NCBI RefSeq assembly: GCF_002300555.2
Contig: NZ_NTHN02000018.1
Span: 29,515 to 93,514, forward strand
DNA from: Alloyangia mangrovi
GTDB lineage: Bacteria > Pseudomonadota > Alphaproteobacteria > Rhodobacterales > Rhodobacteraceae
Direction: 5' to 3'
DNA length: 64,000 nucleotides
Shown piece after piece: positions 1 through 7,464 of the stretch. The notes under the pieces are model-generated. The model was not told the DNA's origin. It did no database searches and was given only the letters and a program-made list of their open reading frames with translations. A program made the translations under genes and the position numbers. Positions within the stretch are counted from its first letter, which is position 1. Each line of letters starts with the position of its first letter.

Positions 1-890
1 GCGGTGCGCTGAGTGCCATTGCGACCTCGACGCCGGAGAAGGCCGCGCCCTTCGCCGAGTTTGCCCCGGGGCTGAAGGTGCACGAGAGCTACGAGGCGCT
101 TCTTGCCGATCCCGAGATCGACGCGGTCTACATCCCGCTGCCGAACAGCCTGCACGCCGAGTGGACGCGCAAGGCCGCGCAGGCCGGCAAGCACGTTCTT
201 TGCGAGAAACCCATCGCGATGCGAGCCGAGGAGATCGACGAGTTGATTGCTGTCCGTCAGGCGACGGGGAAGCTGGTGGCCGAGGCCTGGATGGTGGCGC
301 ATCACCCGCAGTTCGCCAAGGCGCGCGAGCTCTTGCAGGCGGGCGAGATCGGCGAGCTGGTGCGGGTCGACAGCACCCATAGTTTCTACAATGACGACCT
401 CGGCAATATCCGCAATCAAGCGGATGTCGGGGGCGGCGCGCTGCGCGATGTGGGCGTCTATGCCTTCGGCTCGGTGCGGCTGATCACCGGGCAGGAGCCG
501 GGCGAGATCCTCGCCGCCGAGATCGATTGGCGGAACCAGGTGGATGCTTCGGCGCATGTCATGGCGCGTTTCCCGGGATTTCTCTACACCGGCCGCGTCT
601 CCACCCGCGCCGCGCCCTGGCAGGAAATCGTGCTGCATGGCACCCGGGCGGTGATGCGCCTGCCGGTGCCCTTCAATGTGCAGGTCTTCGGCGAGGCTAG
701 GCTCGAGCTGCACGGGCCGGGGCTGGAAACTCGGACCTGGCGCTGGCCGGCCGAGAACCATTACGTGCTGCAGGTCGAGGCCTTCAACCGGTCGGCGACG
801 GGCGCGGCGGACTACCCGCTGCCGCTGGAGTTCTGTCGTGGCACCCAGGCCTTCGTCGACCGCATCTTCGCTGCGGCGCCGCGGGGCTGA
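1..890 (+). CDS. Gfo/Idh/MocA-family oxidoreductase, 5'-truncated by window edge
   Basis: The reading frame is already open at base 3 (GALSAIATSTPEK), so the start codon and the N-terminal GxGxxG nucleotide loop lie left of the window. What remains is the later part of the Rossmann fold and the C-terminal substrate domain. The family signature CEKP is encoded at 201-212. Further on, GGGALRDVGVY matches the GGGxLxDxGxY helix typical of glucose-fructose oxidoreductase and xylose dehydrogenase-like members. The family carries out NAD(P)-dependent oxidation or reduction of sugars, inositols or related alcohols, usually in the cytoplasm. The exact substrate cannot be told. It is followed by 139 bases of non-coding sequence before phaR and is probably unrelated to it. 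Confidence 0.9.
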   Translation, partial: GALSAIATSTPEKAAPFAEFAPGLKVHESYEALLADPEIDAVYIPLPNSLHAEWTRKAAQAGKHVLCEKPIAMRAEEIDELIAVRQATGKLVAEAWMVAHHPQFAKARELLQAGEIGELVRVDSTHSFYNDDLGNIRNQADVGGGALRDVGVYAFGSVRLITGQEPGEILAAEIDWRNQVDASAHVMARFPGFLYTGRVSTRAAPWQEIVLHGTRAVMRLPVPFNVQVFGEARLELHGPGLETRTWRWPAENHYVLQVEAFNRSATGAADYPLPLEFCRGTQAFVDRIFAAAPRG

Positions 891-934
891 TGCTGCGCAG
901 CATTTTACGGGCCGCGGCGCAGCAAAATTGCTGC
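890..934. promoter_or_regulatory. candidate PhaR operator: two TGC-rich inverted repeats upstream of phaR
   Basis: Two dyads follow each other: ATGCTGCGCAGCAT (890-903) and GCAGCAAAATTGCTGC (919-934). Both are built from CTGC/GCAG half-sites. PhaR of Paracoccus and Rhodobacter is reported to bind TGC-rich inverted repeats and to repress its own gene. The position 96-140 bases upstream of the phaR start fits autoregulation. The first dyad overlaps the stop of the upstream gene and could instead be a weak terminator stem followed by TTTT. Confidence 0.45.
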
Positions 935-1029
935 CCGCGCTCGGCAAGTGCTAGTGAAACTGATGCTTTTCTTTTTTTTCTGCACTCGCATAGGCTTTTT
1001 CTCAACTCTGCGTGGAGGGAGGGTCCATC

Positions 1030-1587
1030 GTGGCTGACAAGGAAAAACCGCTGCTCATCAAACGCTACGCGAGCAGGCGGCTCTACAATACCGAGACCAG
1101 CGACTACGTGACGCTCGAGGATATCTCGGGTTTCATCCGGGACGGGCGCGATGTGCAGATCGTCGATCTGAAGTCGGGTGATGATCTCACCCGGCAATAC
1201 CTGCTGCAGATCGTTGCCGAGCACGAGAGCCGCGGCGAGAGCGTGCTGCCGATCAACGTGCTGACCGACCTCGTGCGCAGCTACACCACGCAGGCGACCT
1301 CGGCGGTGCCGCAGTTCCTTGCTGCCAGCTTCGAGATGTTCCGCGAGAGCCAGAGCAAATGGGCGGACAGCATGAGCCACATGAACCCCATGATGCCGAA
1401 GATCCCGGGGCTCGAGGCGATGCAGGCGCAGCAGGAGGCCTTTCTCAAGGCGATGGCCGGGAACATGGGTAAGAGCTGGTCTGGCCCCGAGAAGGAAGAG
1501 CCGAACGGCGAAAGCGAGGAAGACCTAGCGGCCATCAAGAAGCAGCTGGCCGAGTTGCAGCAGAAGCTCTCTAAAATGGACAAGTGA
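1030..1587 (+). CDS. phaR: polyhydroxyalkanoate synthesis repressor PhaR
   Basis: The 185-residue protein starts LLIKRYASRRLYNTETSDYV and carries the PHB/PHA accumulation-regulator DNA-binding domain (about residues 8-70), followed by the PHB_acc region (QYLLQIVAEHESRG ... PINVLTDLVRSY) and a lysine/glutamate-rich C-terminal tail. PhaR senses polyhydroxybutyrate by binding the polymer and releases repression of phasin and its own gene. I chose GTG at 1030 because GGAGGGAGGG (1014-1023) lies at proper spacing; a GTG at 1012 in the same frame would overlap that ribosome site. No phaC, phaP or phaZ gene is in the window, so here phaR stands alone. A pyrimidine-rich run (964-980) lies in its leader. 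Confidence 0.93.
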   Translation: MADKEKPLLIKRYASRRLYNTETSDYVTLEDISGFIRDGRDVQIVDLKSGDDLTRQYLLQIVAEHESRGESVLPINVLTDLVRSYTTQATSAVPQFLAASFEMFRESQSKWADSMSHMNPMMPKIPGLEAMQAQQEAFLKAMAGNMGKSWSGPEKEEPNGESEEDLAAIKKQLAELQQKLSKMDK

Positions 1588-1592
1588 TGCGG

Positions 1593-1610
1593 CGGGCCCT
1601 TCGGGGCCCG
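1593..1610 (+). terminator. hairpin after phaR
   Basis: CGGGCCC (1593-1599) pairs with GGGCCCG (1604-1610) across a TTCG tetraloop. Only a weak T-rich run (TGTGTTT) follows, so termination strength is uncertain. It sits 6 bases after the phaR stop. Confidence 0.6.
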
Positions 1611-1710
1611 ATGTGTTTCGGGGGACTCTGGACGCGCGACTTTCAGGGCCACCGGGACTTTGCGCAGGATTCGGATTTCCCCCGCCTGCGGCTTGCGGCA
1701 AAGGGAGGGC

Positions 1711-2652
1711 ATGGACACCGCATCTTCCCTCCGCATCGACCGCCGCTCGGCGCTGCTGCTGCTCACCCTGGCAACGCTCTGGGGCAGCACCTTCCTTTTT
1801 GCCGAGATCGCCCTGACCGAGCTTAGCCCGATGCAGGTGACACTGCATCGGGTGGTGATCGCGGCCTTCGCGCTCTGGCTGGTGCTGCGCCTGCGCGGGG
1901 TCAAGGTGCCGCGCTCGCCGCGGCTCTGGGGCGCCTACCTTGTCATGGGCGCGCTCAACAATGCCTTGCCCTTCACGCTGATCTTCTGGGGCCAGACCCA
2001 TATCGAGAGCGGGCTGGCGGCGATCCTCAACGCCTCTACCGGCGTGCTGGGCGCGGTGGTGGCGGGGCTATTGCTGCGTGACGAGCGGCTGAGCTGGCGC
2101 AAGCTGGCTGGGGCGGGGCTCGGGCTCGCGGGGGTGGCAGTGGTGATCGGGCCGGACCGGCTGACCACGCTCGATCCGCGCAATCTGGGGCAGGGCGCGG
2201 TTCTGCTGGCGGCGCTGAGCTATTCGCTGGCCAGCGTCTGGGCCAAGCTGAGGCTCGCCGGGCAGCCGCCGCTGGCCAATGCCTTCGGCATGCTGGCGGG
2301 CGCTGCGGTGATCATGCTGCCGCTGGTGATCTGGCAGGACGGGCTGCCGACACTCGATTATTCGCCACGCGTCTGGGCCGCGTTGCTGGGCCTGTCGCTG
2401 CTGGCCACGGCGCTGGCCTTCATCCTCTACTTCGCGATCCTCGCCCGGGCGGGCGCGGCGAACCTGATGCTGGTGACGCTGCTGATCCCGGCCTTCGCGA
2501 TCCTCATCGGCCGCGTCGTCCTGGGCGAGCAGCTTCCGGCGGGGGTCTACCTCGGCCTCGCGATCATCGCCTCCGGGCTTGTGGTGACCGACGGGCGGCT
2601 GCTCGCGCGTCTGCGACGCAAGCCGCCCGCCGAAGAGCCTCAGGTGCCGTAG
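1711..2652 (+). CDS. EamA-domain (DMT superfamily) inner-membrane transporter
   Basis: This 313-residue protein has about ten hydrophobic helices in two EamA repeats. The first repeat begins near residue 11 with LLLLTLATLWGSTFLFAEIAL, whose WGS motif is typical of the N-terminal EamA half. The family exports or imports small metabolites such as amino acids or nucleotides; the substrate here is unknown. ATG at 1711 is chosen because AAGGGAGGG precedes it; the frame is open upstream without a better start. Its last 13 bases overlap the convergent aminotransferase gene, so the two share a termination region. It is one of three DMT genes in the window and they are not close duplicates. Confidence 0.88.
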   Translation: MDTASSLRIDRRSALLLLTLATLWGSTFLFAEIALTELSPMQVTLHRVVIAAFALWLVLRLRGVKVPRSPRLWGAYLVMGALNNALPFTLIFWGQTHIESGLAAILNASTGVLGAVVAGLLLRDERLSWRKLAGAGLGLAGVAVVIGPDRLTTLDPRNLGQGAVLLAALSYSLASVWAKLRLAGQPPLANAFGMLAGAAVIMLPLVIWQDGLPTLDYSPRVWAALLGLSLLATALAFILYFAILARAGAANLMLVTLLIPAFAILIGRVVLGEQLPAGVYLGLAIIASGLVVTDGRLLARLRRKPPAEEPQVP

Positions 2653-3851
2653 GCACGCAGCGGACCCATCACGCTTTCGGCGGCGCCCACCAGCACCTCG
2701 GCGACAGCCTCGCACTCTGCGAGGCTGAGCCGCGCAGGCAGGCGGGTGTCGCAGGCACGCTCGAGCATGGCGCGGGTCCGGGGCAGCTCGGGCACCTCCT
2801 CGAGGAAGCGCCAGTTCCAGAAGGCGCGGGCATTGTCGGACGAAAGCCCGAAGAGCTGCACCTTCACGCCGCCCGCCTCGGCGGCAGAGAGGAAAGCGCG
2901 CATCTCCTCGGCGCTCATCCCGGTGAGGTTGAACTGCAGCGAATCCGGCGCGCGCTCTTCCGGAACCAGCTTCTCGGGCACCTCGATCCAGGGCGAGCGG
3001 TTGAGGATCGCCGCCACATGGTCATGGTTGCGCCGGCCGTCGCGGACACGGCGCGCGACATGCGCCAGCTGCGGGCGGATCACCGCGGCGGCAAGGTTCG
3101 ACAGGCGCAGGTTGTAGAGCGGCAGCCGGTTCTGCCAGCGGGCAAAGGCCTCTTCCAGATCGGACGTATTGTCCCCCGGTGCCATGTGTTTCTTCCAATT
3201 GTGCTCGTAAGCGCCCGAGAGGATCACCGCCCGCGCCACGAACTCGGCGTCGTCGGTGATCAGGATGCCGCCCTCGCCGGCGTTGACCAGCTTGTAGCTC
3301 TGGAAAGAGAAGCAGCCGACCCGGCCCAGCGTGCCGATGTTGCGCCCCGCCCATTTGGTGCCGAGCGAATGCGCGGCATCCTCGATCACAGGCAGCCCGC
3401 GCGCGTCGCAGAGCGTCAGGATCGCGTCCATGTCCGAGGTGTGGCCGCGCATGTGGCTGATGATCACCGCGGCGACACCGTCCAGCTTGGCCTCGAAGTC
3501 GGCGATGTCGATGCGGTAGTTCTCGCCGACCTCGCAGAGCACCGGCACGCAATCCGCATGCACGATCGATGAGGGCACGGCGGCAAAGGTGAAGCCGGGG
3601 ATGAGAACCTTGGCGCCGCGCGGCAGGTCCAGTGCCTTGAGCGACAGGAAGAGCGCCGCCGAGCAGCTCGACACCGCCAGCGCGTATTTGGCACCCAGCA
3701 GCGCCGCGAACTCGCGCTCGAGCAGGGCGACGGGCGCATCCTCGGGCGCGGTGTAGCGAAAGAGATCGCCCGACAGCAGCAGGCGGTCGATCTCGGCGCG
3801 AGCCTCCTCGGGAATGGGCTCCGCATCATGCATGTTGGGAAGGCTGCTCAT
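2640..3851 (-). CDS. DegT/DnrJ/EryC1/StrS-family PLP aminotransferase
   Basis: 403 residues. The family's PLP site is clear: the lysine is K187 in FSFQSYKLVNAGEGG, and the aspartate that pairs with the pyridine nitrogen is D158 in PVIEDAAHS. These enzymes usually transaminate nucleotide-linked keto-sugars for polysaccharides or natural products, but the gene stands alone with no nucleotide-sugar genes beside it, so the substrate is open. The first 40 residues are an extension relative to the core fold. ATG at 3851 has no strong ribosome site but is followed by good coding sequence; M7 is an alternative. The upstream region (3852-3912) is AT-rich and is the likely promoter. Confidence 0.9.
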   Translation of the reverse strand: MSSLPNMHDAEPIPEEARAEIDRLLLSGDLFRYTAPEDAPVALLEREFAALLGAKYALAVSSCSAALFLSLKALDLPRGAKVLIPGFTFAAVPSSIVHADCVPVLCEVGENYRIDIADFEAKLDGVAAVIISHMRGHTSDMDAILTLCDARGLPVIEDAAHSLGTKWAGRNIGTLGRVGCFSFQSYKLVNAGEGGILITDDAEFVARAVILSGAYEHNWKKHMAPGDNTSDLEEAFARWQNRLPLYNLRLSNLAAAVIRPQLAHVARRVRDGRRNHDHVAAILNRSPWIEVPEKLVPEERAPDSLQFNLTGMSAEEMRAFLSAAEAGGVKVQLFGLSSDNARAFWNWRFLEEVPELPRTRAMLERACDTRLPARLSLAECEAVAEVLVGAAESVMGPLRAYGT

Positions 3852-3913
3852 ATCACTAAACCCAAATTGTTTCTTCTGAAAAACTTAAACACCCGATCTG
3901 TGACAGCCAAGTG

Positions 3914-3940
3914 AAAAGGCCTCCCCGGGGGGGGAGGCCT
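3914..3940 (-). terminator. Rho-independent terminator of the puuB-like gene
   Basis: AGGCCTCCCC (3917-3926) and GGGGAGGCCT (3931-3940) form a 10-bp stem with a GGGG loop. Read on the minus strand, the stem runs directly into TTTT. It lies 25 bases after the stop of the oxidase gene. Confidence 0.85.
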
Positions 3941-3965
3941 CGCGGAAACTTGCCCGTCGCCGGTC

Positions 3966-5267
3966 TCAGACCCCGAGTCGATCGCGCAGCGCGTACCAGC
4001 TCATCGCCAGCGCCAGCAGCGGCGCGCGCAGCGCCGCACCGCCGGGGAAGCCGGGCACCGGCAGGGCCGCCATGGCGTCGAATCCCGCGGACTGCCCGCG
4101 CACCGCCTCGGCCAGCAGCCGCCCCGCGTGCACCGCGGTGCCGACCCCGTGGCCGGAGTAGCCCGAGGCGGTCAGCACGTTCGGCCCGAGCCGGGCCAGC
4201 AGCGGCAGGCGCTTCATGGTGATCGCCAGCGTGCCGCCCCAGGCGTAGTCGAGGCGTACGTCCTCGAGTTGCGGGAAGATCTCGAGCATCGGCTTGCGCA
4301 CCAGCGCCTTTATGTCGTCAGGGAAGCGGTAGCCGTAGCTTTCGCCGCCGCCGAACAGCAGCCGCCCGTCGTGGCTGAGCCGGAAGTAGTTCACCACGAA
4401 CTTCGAATCCGCCACCGCCACGTCGCGGGTCAGCACTTCGCGGGTGCGCTCTCCGAGTGGCTCGGTGGCGACGATGAAGTTGTTGATCGGCATCACCTTT
4501 GCCGCGACCTTCGGCTCGAGCCCGCCGAGATAGCCGTTGCAGGCAAAGATCACCTGTCCGGCGCGCAGGGTGCCGCCGTTGGTGTGGATGAGCACCTCGC
4601 GGCCCTGCTCGACGCTTTCCACGTGGCTGGTCTCGTAGATCCGCGCCCCTGCGTCGGCGGCGGCCTTCGCCAGCCCCAGCGCGAAGCGCAGCGGGTGCAG
4701 ATGCGCCGCGCCCATGTCCAGCACCCCGCCGCGGTAGTCGGGCGAGGGGCAGAGCGCGTGAAAGGCGTCGCGGTCCAGGGCCTCGATCTCGTAGCCGTAT
4801 GTCTCGCCCATGTGCGCGGCGTAGTGGTGCAGGTGCTCGACGTCGCCCTTGTTCGAGCCGCACCAGGCGACGCCGTCGCGCAGGTAGCAGTCGATCTCGT
4901 GCTTGGCGATCAGCTCGCGGCAGAGCCCCTTGGCCTCCTCGCCCAGATCCCACAGCACCCGGGCGTTGCCCTCGCCGACCATCTTCTCGAGGCTGACCTG
5001 GTCCTGCCGCTGCCCCGAGCCAAGCTGTCCGCCGTTGCGCCCCGAAGCGCCGAAGCCGACCCGATGCGCCTCGAGCAGCGCTACGTCCAGCCCCGCCTCG
5101 GCGAGGTGCAGCGCCGCCGAGAGCCCGGTGTAGCCGCCGCCGATGATGCAGACATCGGCGCGGGCCTCGCCCTCGAGCTTGGGGAAGGGCGGCAACATCT
5201 CCGAGGTCGCCGCGTACCAGCTCTGCGGATACTCGCCGCGCCGGTCGTTGGAGAACAGCAGGTCCAT
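3966..5267 (-). CDS. FAD-dependent amine oxidoreductase, PuuB/OrdL-like
   Basis: 433 residues of the DAO fold. The FAD-binding dinucleotide motif is IIGGGYTGLSAALHL (about residues 41-55), and ARVGFGASGRNGGQ-type sequence follows (GFGASGRNGGQLGSGQ), a hallmark of the DadA/PuuB group. PuuB oxidises gamma-glutamylputrescine to gamma-glutamyl-aminobutyraldehyde. That role is inferred from the neighbours: a glutamine-synthetase-like ligase, a glutamine amidotransferase and a second ligase lie upstream on the same strand. No PuuC-type aldehyde dehydrogenase is present. Last gene of the cluster, followed by a clear terminator. The 86-base gap to the upstream ligase holds a dispersed repeat element. 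Confidence 0.87.
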   Translation of the reverse strand: MDLLFSNDRRGEYPQSWYAATSEMLPPFPKLEGEARADVCIIGGGYTGLSAALHLAEAGLDVALLEAHRVGFGASGRNGGQLGSGQRQDQVSLEKMVGEGNARVLWDLGEEAKGLCRELIAKHEIDCYLRDGVAWCGSNKGDVEHLHHYAAHMGETYGYEIEALDRDAFHALCPSPDYRGGVLDMGAAHLHPLRFALGLAKAAADAGARIYETSHVESVEQGREVLIHTNGGTLRAGQVIFACNGYLGGLEPKVAAKVMPINNFIVATEPLGERTREVLTRDVAVADSKFVVNYFRLSHDGRLLFGGGESYGYRFPDDIKALVRKPMLEIFPQLEDVRLDYAWGGTLAITMKRLPLLARLGPNVLTASGYSGHGVGTAVHAGRLLAEAVRGQSAGFDAMAALPVPGFPGGAALRAPLLALAMSWYALRDRLGV

Positions 5268-5283
5268 CAGGCGTCTCCCGTGG

Positions 5284-5330
5284 TTTCTTCTAGGCGGAAA
5301 TATCCCGGGGGTTCGGGGGCAGCGCCCCCG
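5284..5330. repeat. dispersed intergenic element, copy A
   Basis: Core TTTCTTCTAGG then AAATATCCCGGGGG (5284-5311), followed by a hairpin CGGGGGC/GCCCCCG (5314-5330). Four other full cores occur at 22491, 28726, 36731 and 56246. This copy lies within a gene cluster, between two genes on the same strand. Confidence 0.8.
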
Positions 5331-5353
5331 ATACCTTGGGCGTTAGGGCGTGC

Positions 5354-6718
5354 TCAGACGTTGAGCAGCAGGTGCTCGCGTTCCCAGGGCGAGATCACCG
5401 CGAGGAACTCCTCGTACTCTGTGCGCTTCACGATCGAGTAGACTCGGGCAAACTCCGGCCCCAGCACCTCGTGCAGCTTGGTGGCCTCGTCGAAGAGGTC
5501 GAGCGCCTGGCCGAGCACGCGCGGGATGTCACCCTCGCCCTCGTAGGCGTCGCCGCGGAACTGCTTGGAGGGGCGGCGCTCCTCCATCAGCCCCAGGTAG
5601 CCGCAGGCCAGCGAGGCGGCGATGCCGAGGTAGGGGTTGCAGTCCATTCCGGCGAGCCGGTTCTCGACGCGCCGGGATTCCGGCCCAGAGATCGGGATGC
5701 GGATGCCGGTGGTGCGGTTGTCGCGGCCCCACTCGAGGTTGATCGGCGCCGCGCTGTCGCGCACGTAGCGGCGGTAGCTGTTCACGTAGGGCGCCAGCAC
5801 CGCGATGGCCGCGGGAAGATAGGCCTGCAGCCCGCCGATGAAGTGGAAGAAGGCGTCGGTCTCTCCGCCGGCGGGGCCGGAGAAGATATTGCGGCCGGTC
5901 TCGCGGTCCATCACCGAGTGGTGGATGTGCATGGCCGAGCCCGGCTCGTCGGCGATCGGCTTGGCCATGAAGGTGGCAAAGCAGTTGTGGCGCAGCGCCG
6001 CCTCGCGGATCAGCCGCTTGAAGTAGAAGATCTCGTCCGCCAGCTTCACGGGATCGCCGTGCTGGAGGTTGATCTCGAGCTGTCCGGCGCCGCCTTCCTG
6101 GGTGATGCCGTCAATCTCGAAGCCCTGCGCCTCGGCGAAGTCGTAGATGTCGTCGATCACCGGGCCGAATTCGTCGACCGCGGTCATCGAATAGGCCTGG
6201 CGGGCGGCGGCGGGGCGGCCCGAGCGGCCCATCATCGGCTCGATCTCCTTGGCGGGATCGACGTTGCGCGCCACGAGGAAGAATTCCATTTCGGGCGCGA
6301 CGATCGGATCCCAGCCCTGCTCCTCGTAGAGCTTGACCACACGTTTGAGCACGTTGCGCGGCGCGTTGGGGATCGGCTTGCCCTTGCGGTCGTAGGCGTC
6401 GTGGATGACCTGCAGCGTCCAGTCGGCGGTCCAGGGCGCGGCGGTGGCCGTGGTCATGTCGGGGCGCAGGATCATGTCGCGCTCGATGAAGCCGACGGTC
6501 TCGTCGGCGGCTTCGCCCCAGTCGCCGGTGATGGTCTGGTAGAAGATCGACTCGGGCAGGTGGAAGTAATCCTGCCGGGCGAATTTCGACGCCGGCACCG
6601 CCTTGCCGCGGGCAATCCCGGGCAGGTCGGCGATCACGCATTCGACCTCGTCAAGCCGTCGCCCCTCCAGGTAGGCAGTGGCGGGGAGGGGAAGCTGGTT
6701 GGTCCAGTCTTCGGTCAT
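5354..6718 (-). CDS. glutamine synthetase family ligase, PuuA-like (gamma-glutamyl-amine synthetase)
   Basis: 454 residues. A short beta-grasp N-terminal domain (about 20-110) precedes the catalytic GS domain. Metal-site glutamates are visible in APEMEFFL and in QEGGAGQLEINLQHGD, the ATP-site in GSAMHIHHSV, and the arginine-rich glutamate site in NRTTGIRIPISGPESRRVENRLAG. The C-terminal adenylylation tyrosine of GlnA is absent, as in PuuA. PuuA-type enzymes join glutamate to putrescine or another amine using ATP. The gene overlaps the upstream amidotransferase by 4 bases (ATGA), showing translational coupling. True glnA is unlikely because of the oxidase and amidotransferase neighbours. Confidence 0.88.
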   Translation of the reverse strand: MTEDWTNQLPLPATAYLEGRRLDEVECVIADLPGIARGKAVPASKFARQDYFHLPESIFYQTITGDWGEAADETVGFIERDMILRPDMTTATAAPWTADWTLQVIHDAYDRKGKPIPNAPRNVLKRVVKLYEEQGWDPIVAPEMEFFLVARNVDPAKEIEPMMGRSGRPAAARQAYSMTAVDEFGPVIDDIYDFAEAQGFEIDGITQEGGAGQLEINLQHGDPVKLADEIFYFKRLIREAALRHNCFATFMAKPIADEPGSAMHIHHSVMDRETGRNIFSGPAGGETDAFFHFIGGLQAYLPAAIAVLAPYVNSYRRYVRDSAAPINLEWGRDNRTTGIRIPISGPESRRVENRLAGMDCNPYLGIAASLACGYLGLMEERRPSKQFRGDAYEGEGDIPRVLGQALDLFDEATKLHEVLGPEFARVYSIVKRTEYEEFLAVISPWEREHLLLNV

Positions 6719-7401
6719 GCAAGAGCCTTTTGCTTGAAGAAATGTGCGAACTGATCGGCGAGGGCGCGCTGGTCGAGCGGGATGCCGAGGGCCTTGTCGG
6801 CGGCGTCGAGCCGCTCCTGCGGCACCACACCGGGGCCGCGGGTCTGGATCAGGGCGCGGGTGAAATCGTCATTGAACTCGGGGTGGGGCTGCACGGTGTA
6901 GGCGTGGCCCGGGTAGAGCAGTGCGGCGTAATCGCAGAAGTCGGAACTGGCCACGACCTCGGCGCCTTGCGGCAGCTCGGTGACCTGATCCTGGTGCCAG
7001 GCGTTGATCACCTTTTCCTGCCCGTCCTTGAAGCGGTAGGTGGTCGGCCCGACGACCCAGCCGCCGGGGTGTTTCTCGACCTTGCCGCCAAGCGCCTGCG
7101 CGATGATCTGGTGCCCGAAGCACACGCCGATCAGCGGCTTGCCGGCGGCGTAGATGTCGCGGATCAGCTGCTCGAGCGGCGGGATCCAGGCATGGTCCTC
7201 GTAGGCGCCGTGGCGCGAACCGGTGATCAGCCAGCCATCCGCCGCCTCGGGGCCTTCGGGGAACTCGCCGTTCACCACCGACCAGCTTTGGAAGTCGAAC
7301 CCGTAGCCATCGAGGAGCCGGGCGAAGAATGCGGGGTATTCACCGGTCTCATCCGCGAGTTCCGCGGGGACGAGGCCGGTCTGCAGTATGCCGATTTTCA
7401 T
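6715..7401 (-). CDS. class I (type 1) glutamine amidotransferase
   Basis: 228 residues forming one GATase1 domain. The nucleophile is C94 in GVCFGHQ and the His-Glu pair is in QPHPEF (H173, E175). It resembles GuaA-type glutaminase domains but has no synthetase partner domain. In the cluster a hydrolase of gamma-glutamyl amides is needed, the step PuuD performs, so I infer that it releases glutamate from gamma-glutamyl-GABA or a similar intermediate. PuuD itself is a different branch of the fold, so this is an analogous assignment and not an orthologue call. The gene overlaps the following ligase by 4 bases. Confidence 0.85.
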   Translation of the reverse strand: MKIGILQTGLVPAELADETGEYPAFFARLLDGYGFDFQSWSVVNGEFPEGPEAADGWLITGSRHGAYEDHAWIPPLEQLIRDIYAAGKPLIGVCFGHQIIAQALGGKVEKHPGGWVVGPTTYRFKDGQEKVINAWHQDQVTELPQGAEVVASSDFCDYAALLYPGHAYTVQPHPEFNDDFTRALIQTRGPGVVPQERLDAADKALGIPLDQRALADQFAHFFKQKALA

Positions 7402-7464
7402 GGATCACACATGTGGTTTCTGGCCCGAAGGTAGTCTTGCCGCGACGGCGCGGCAAGGCCGTGG

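Noticed and set aside
1012..1029. Earlier GTG start for phaR
   Set aside because: It lies directly in front of and overlaps the GGAGGGAGGG ribosome site that serves GTG 1030.
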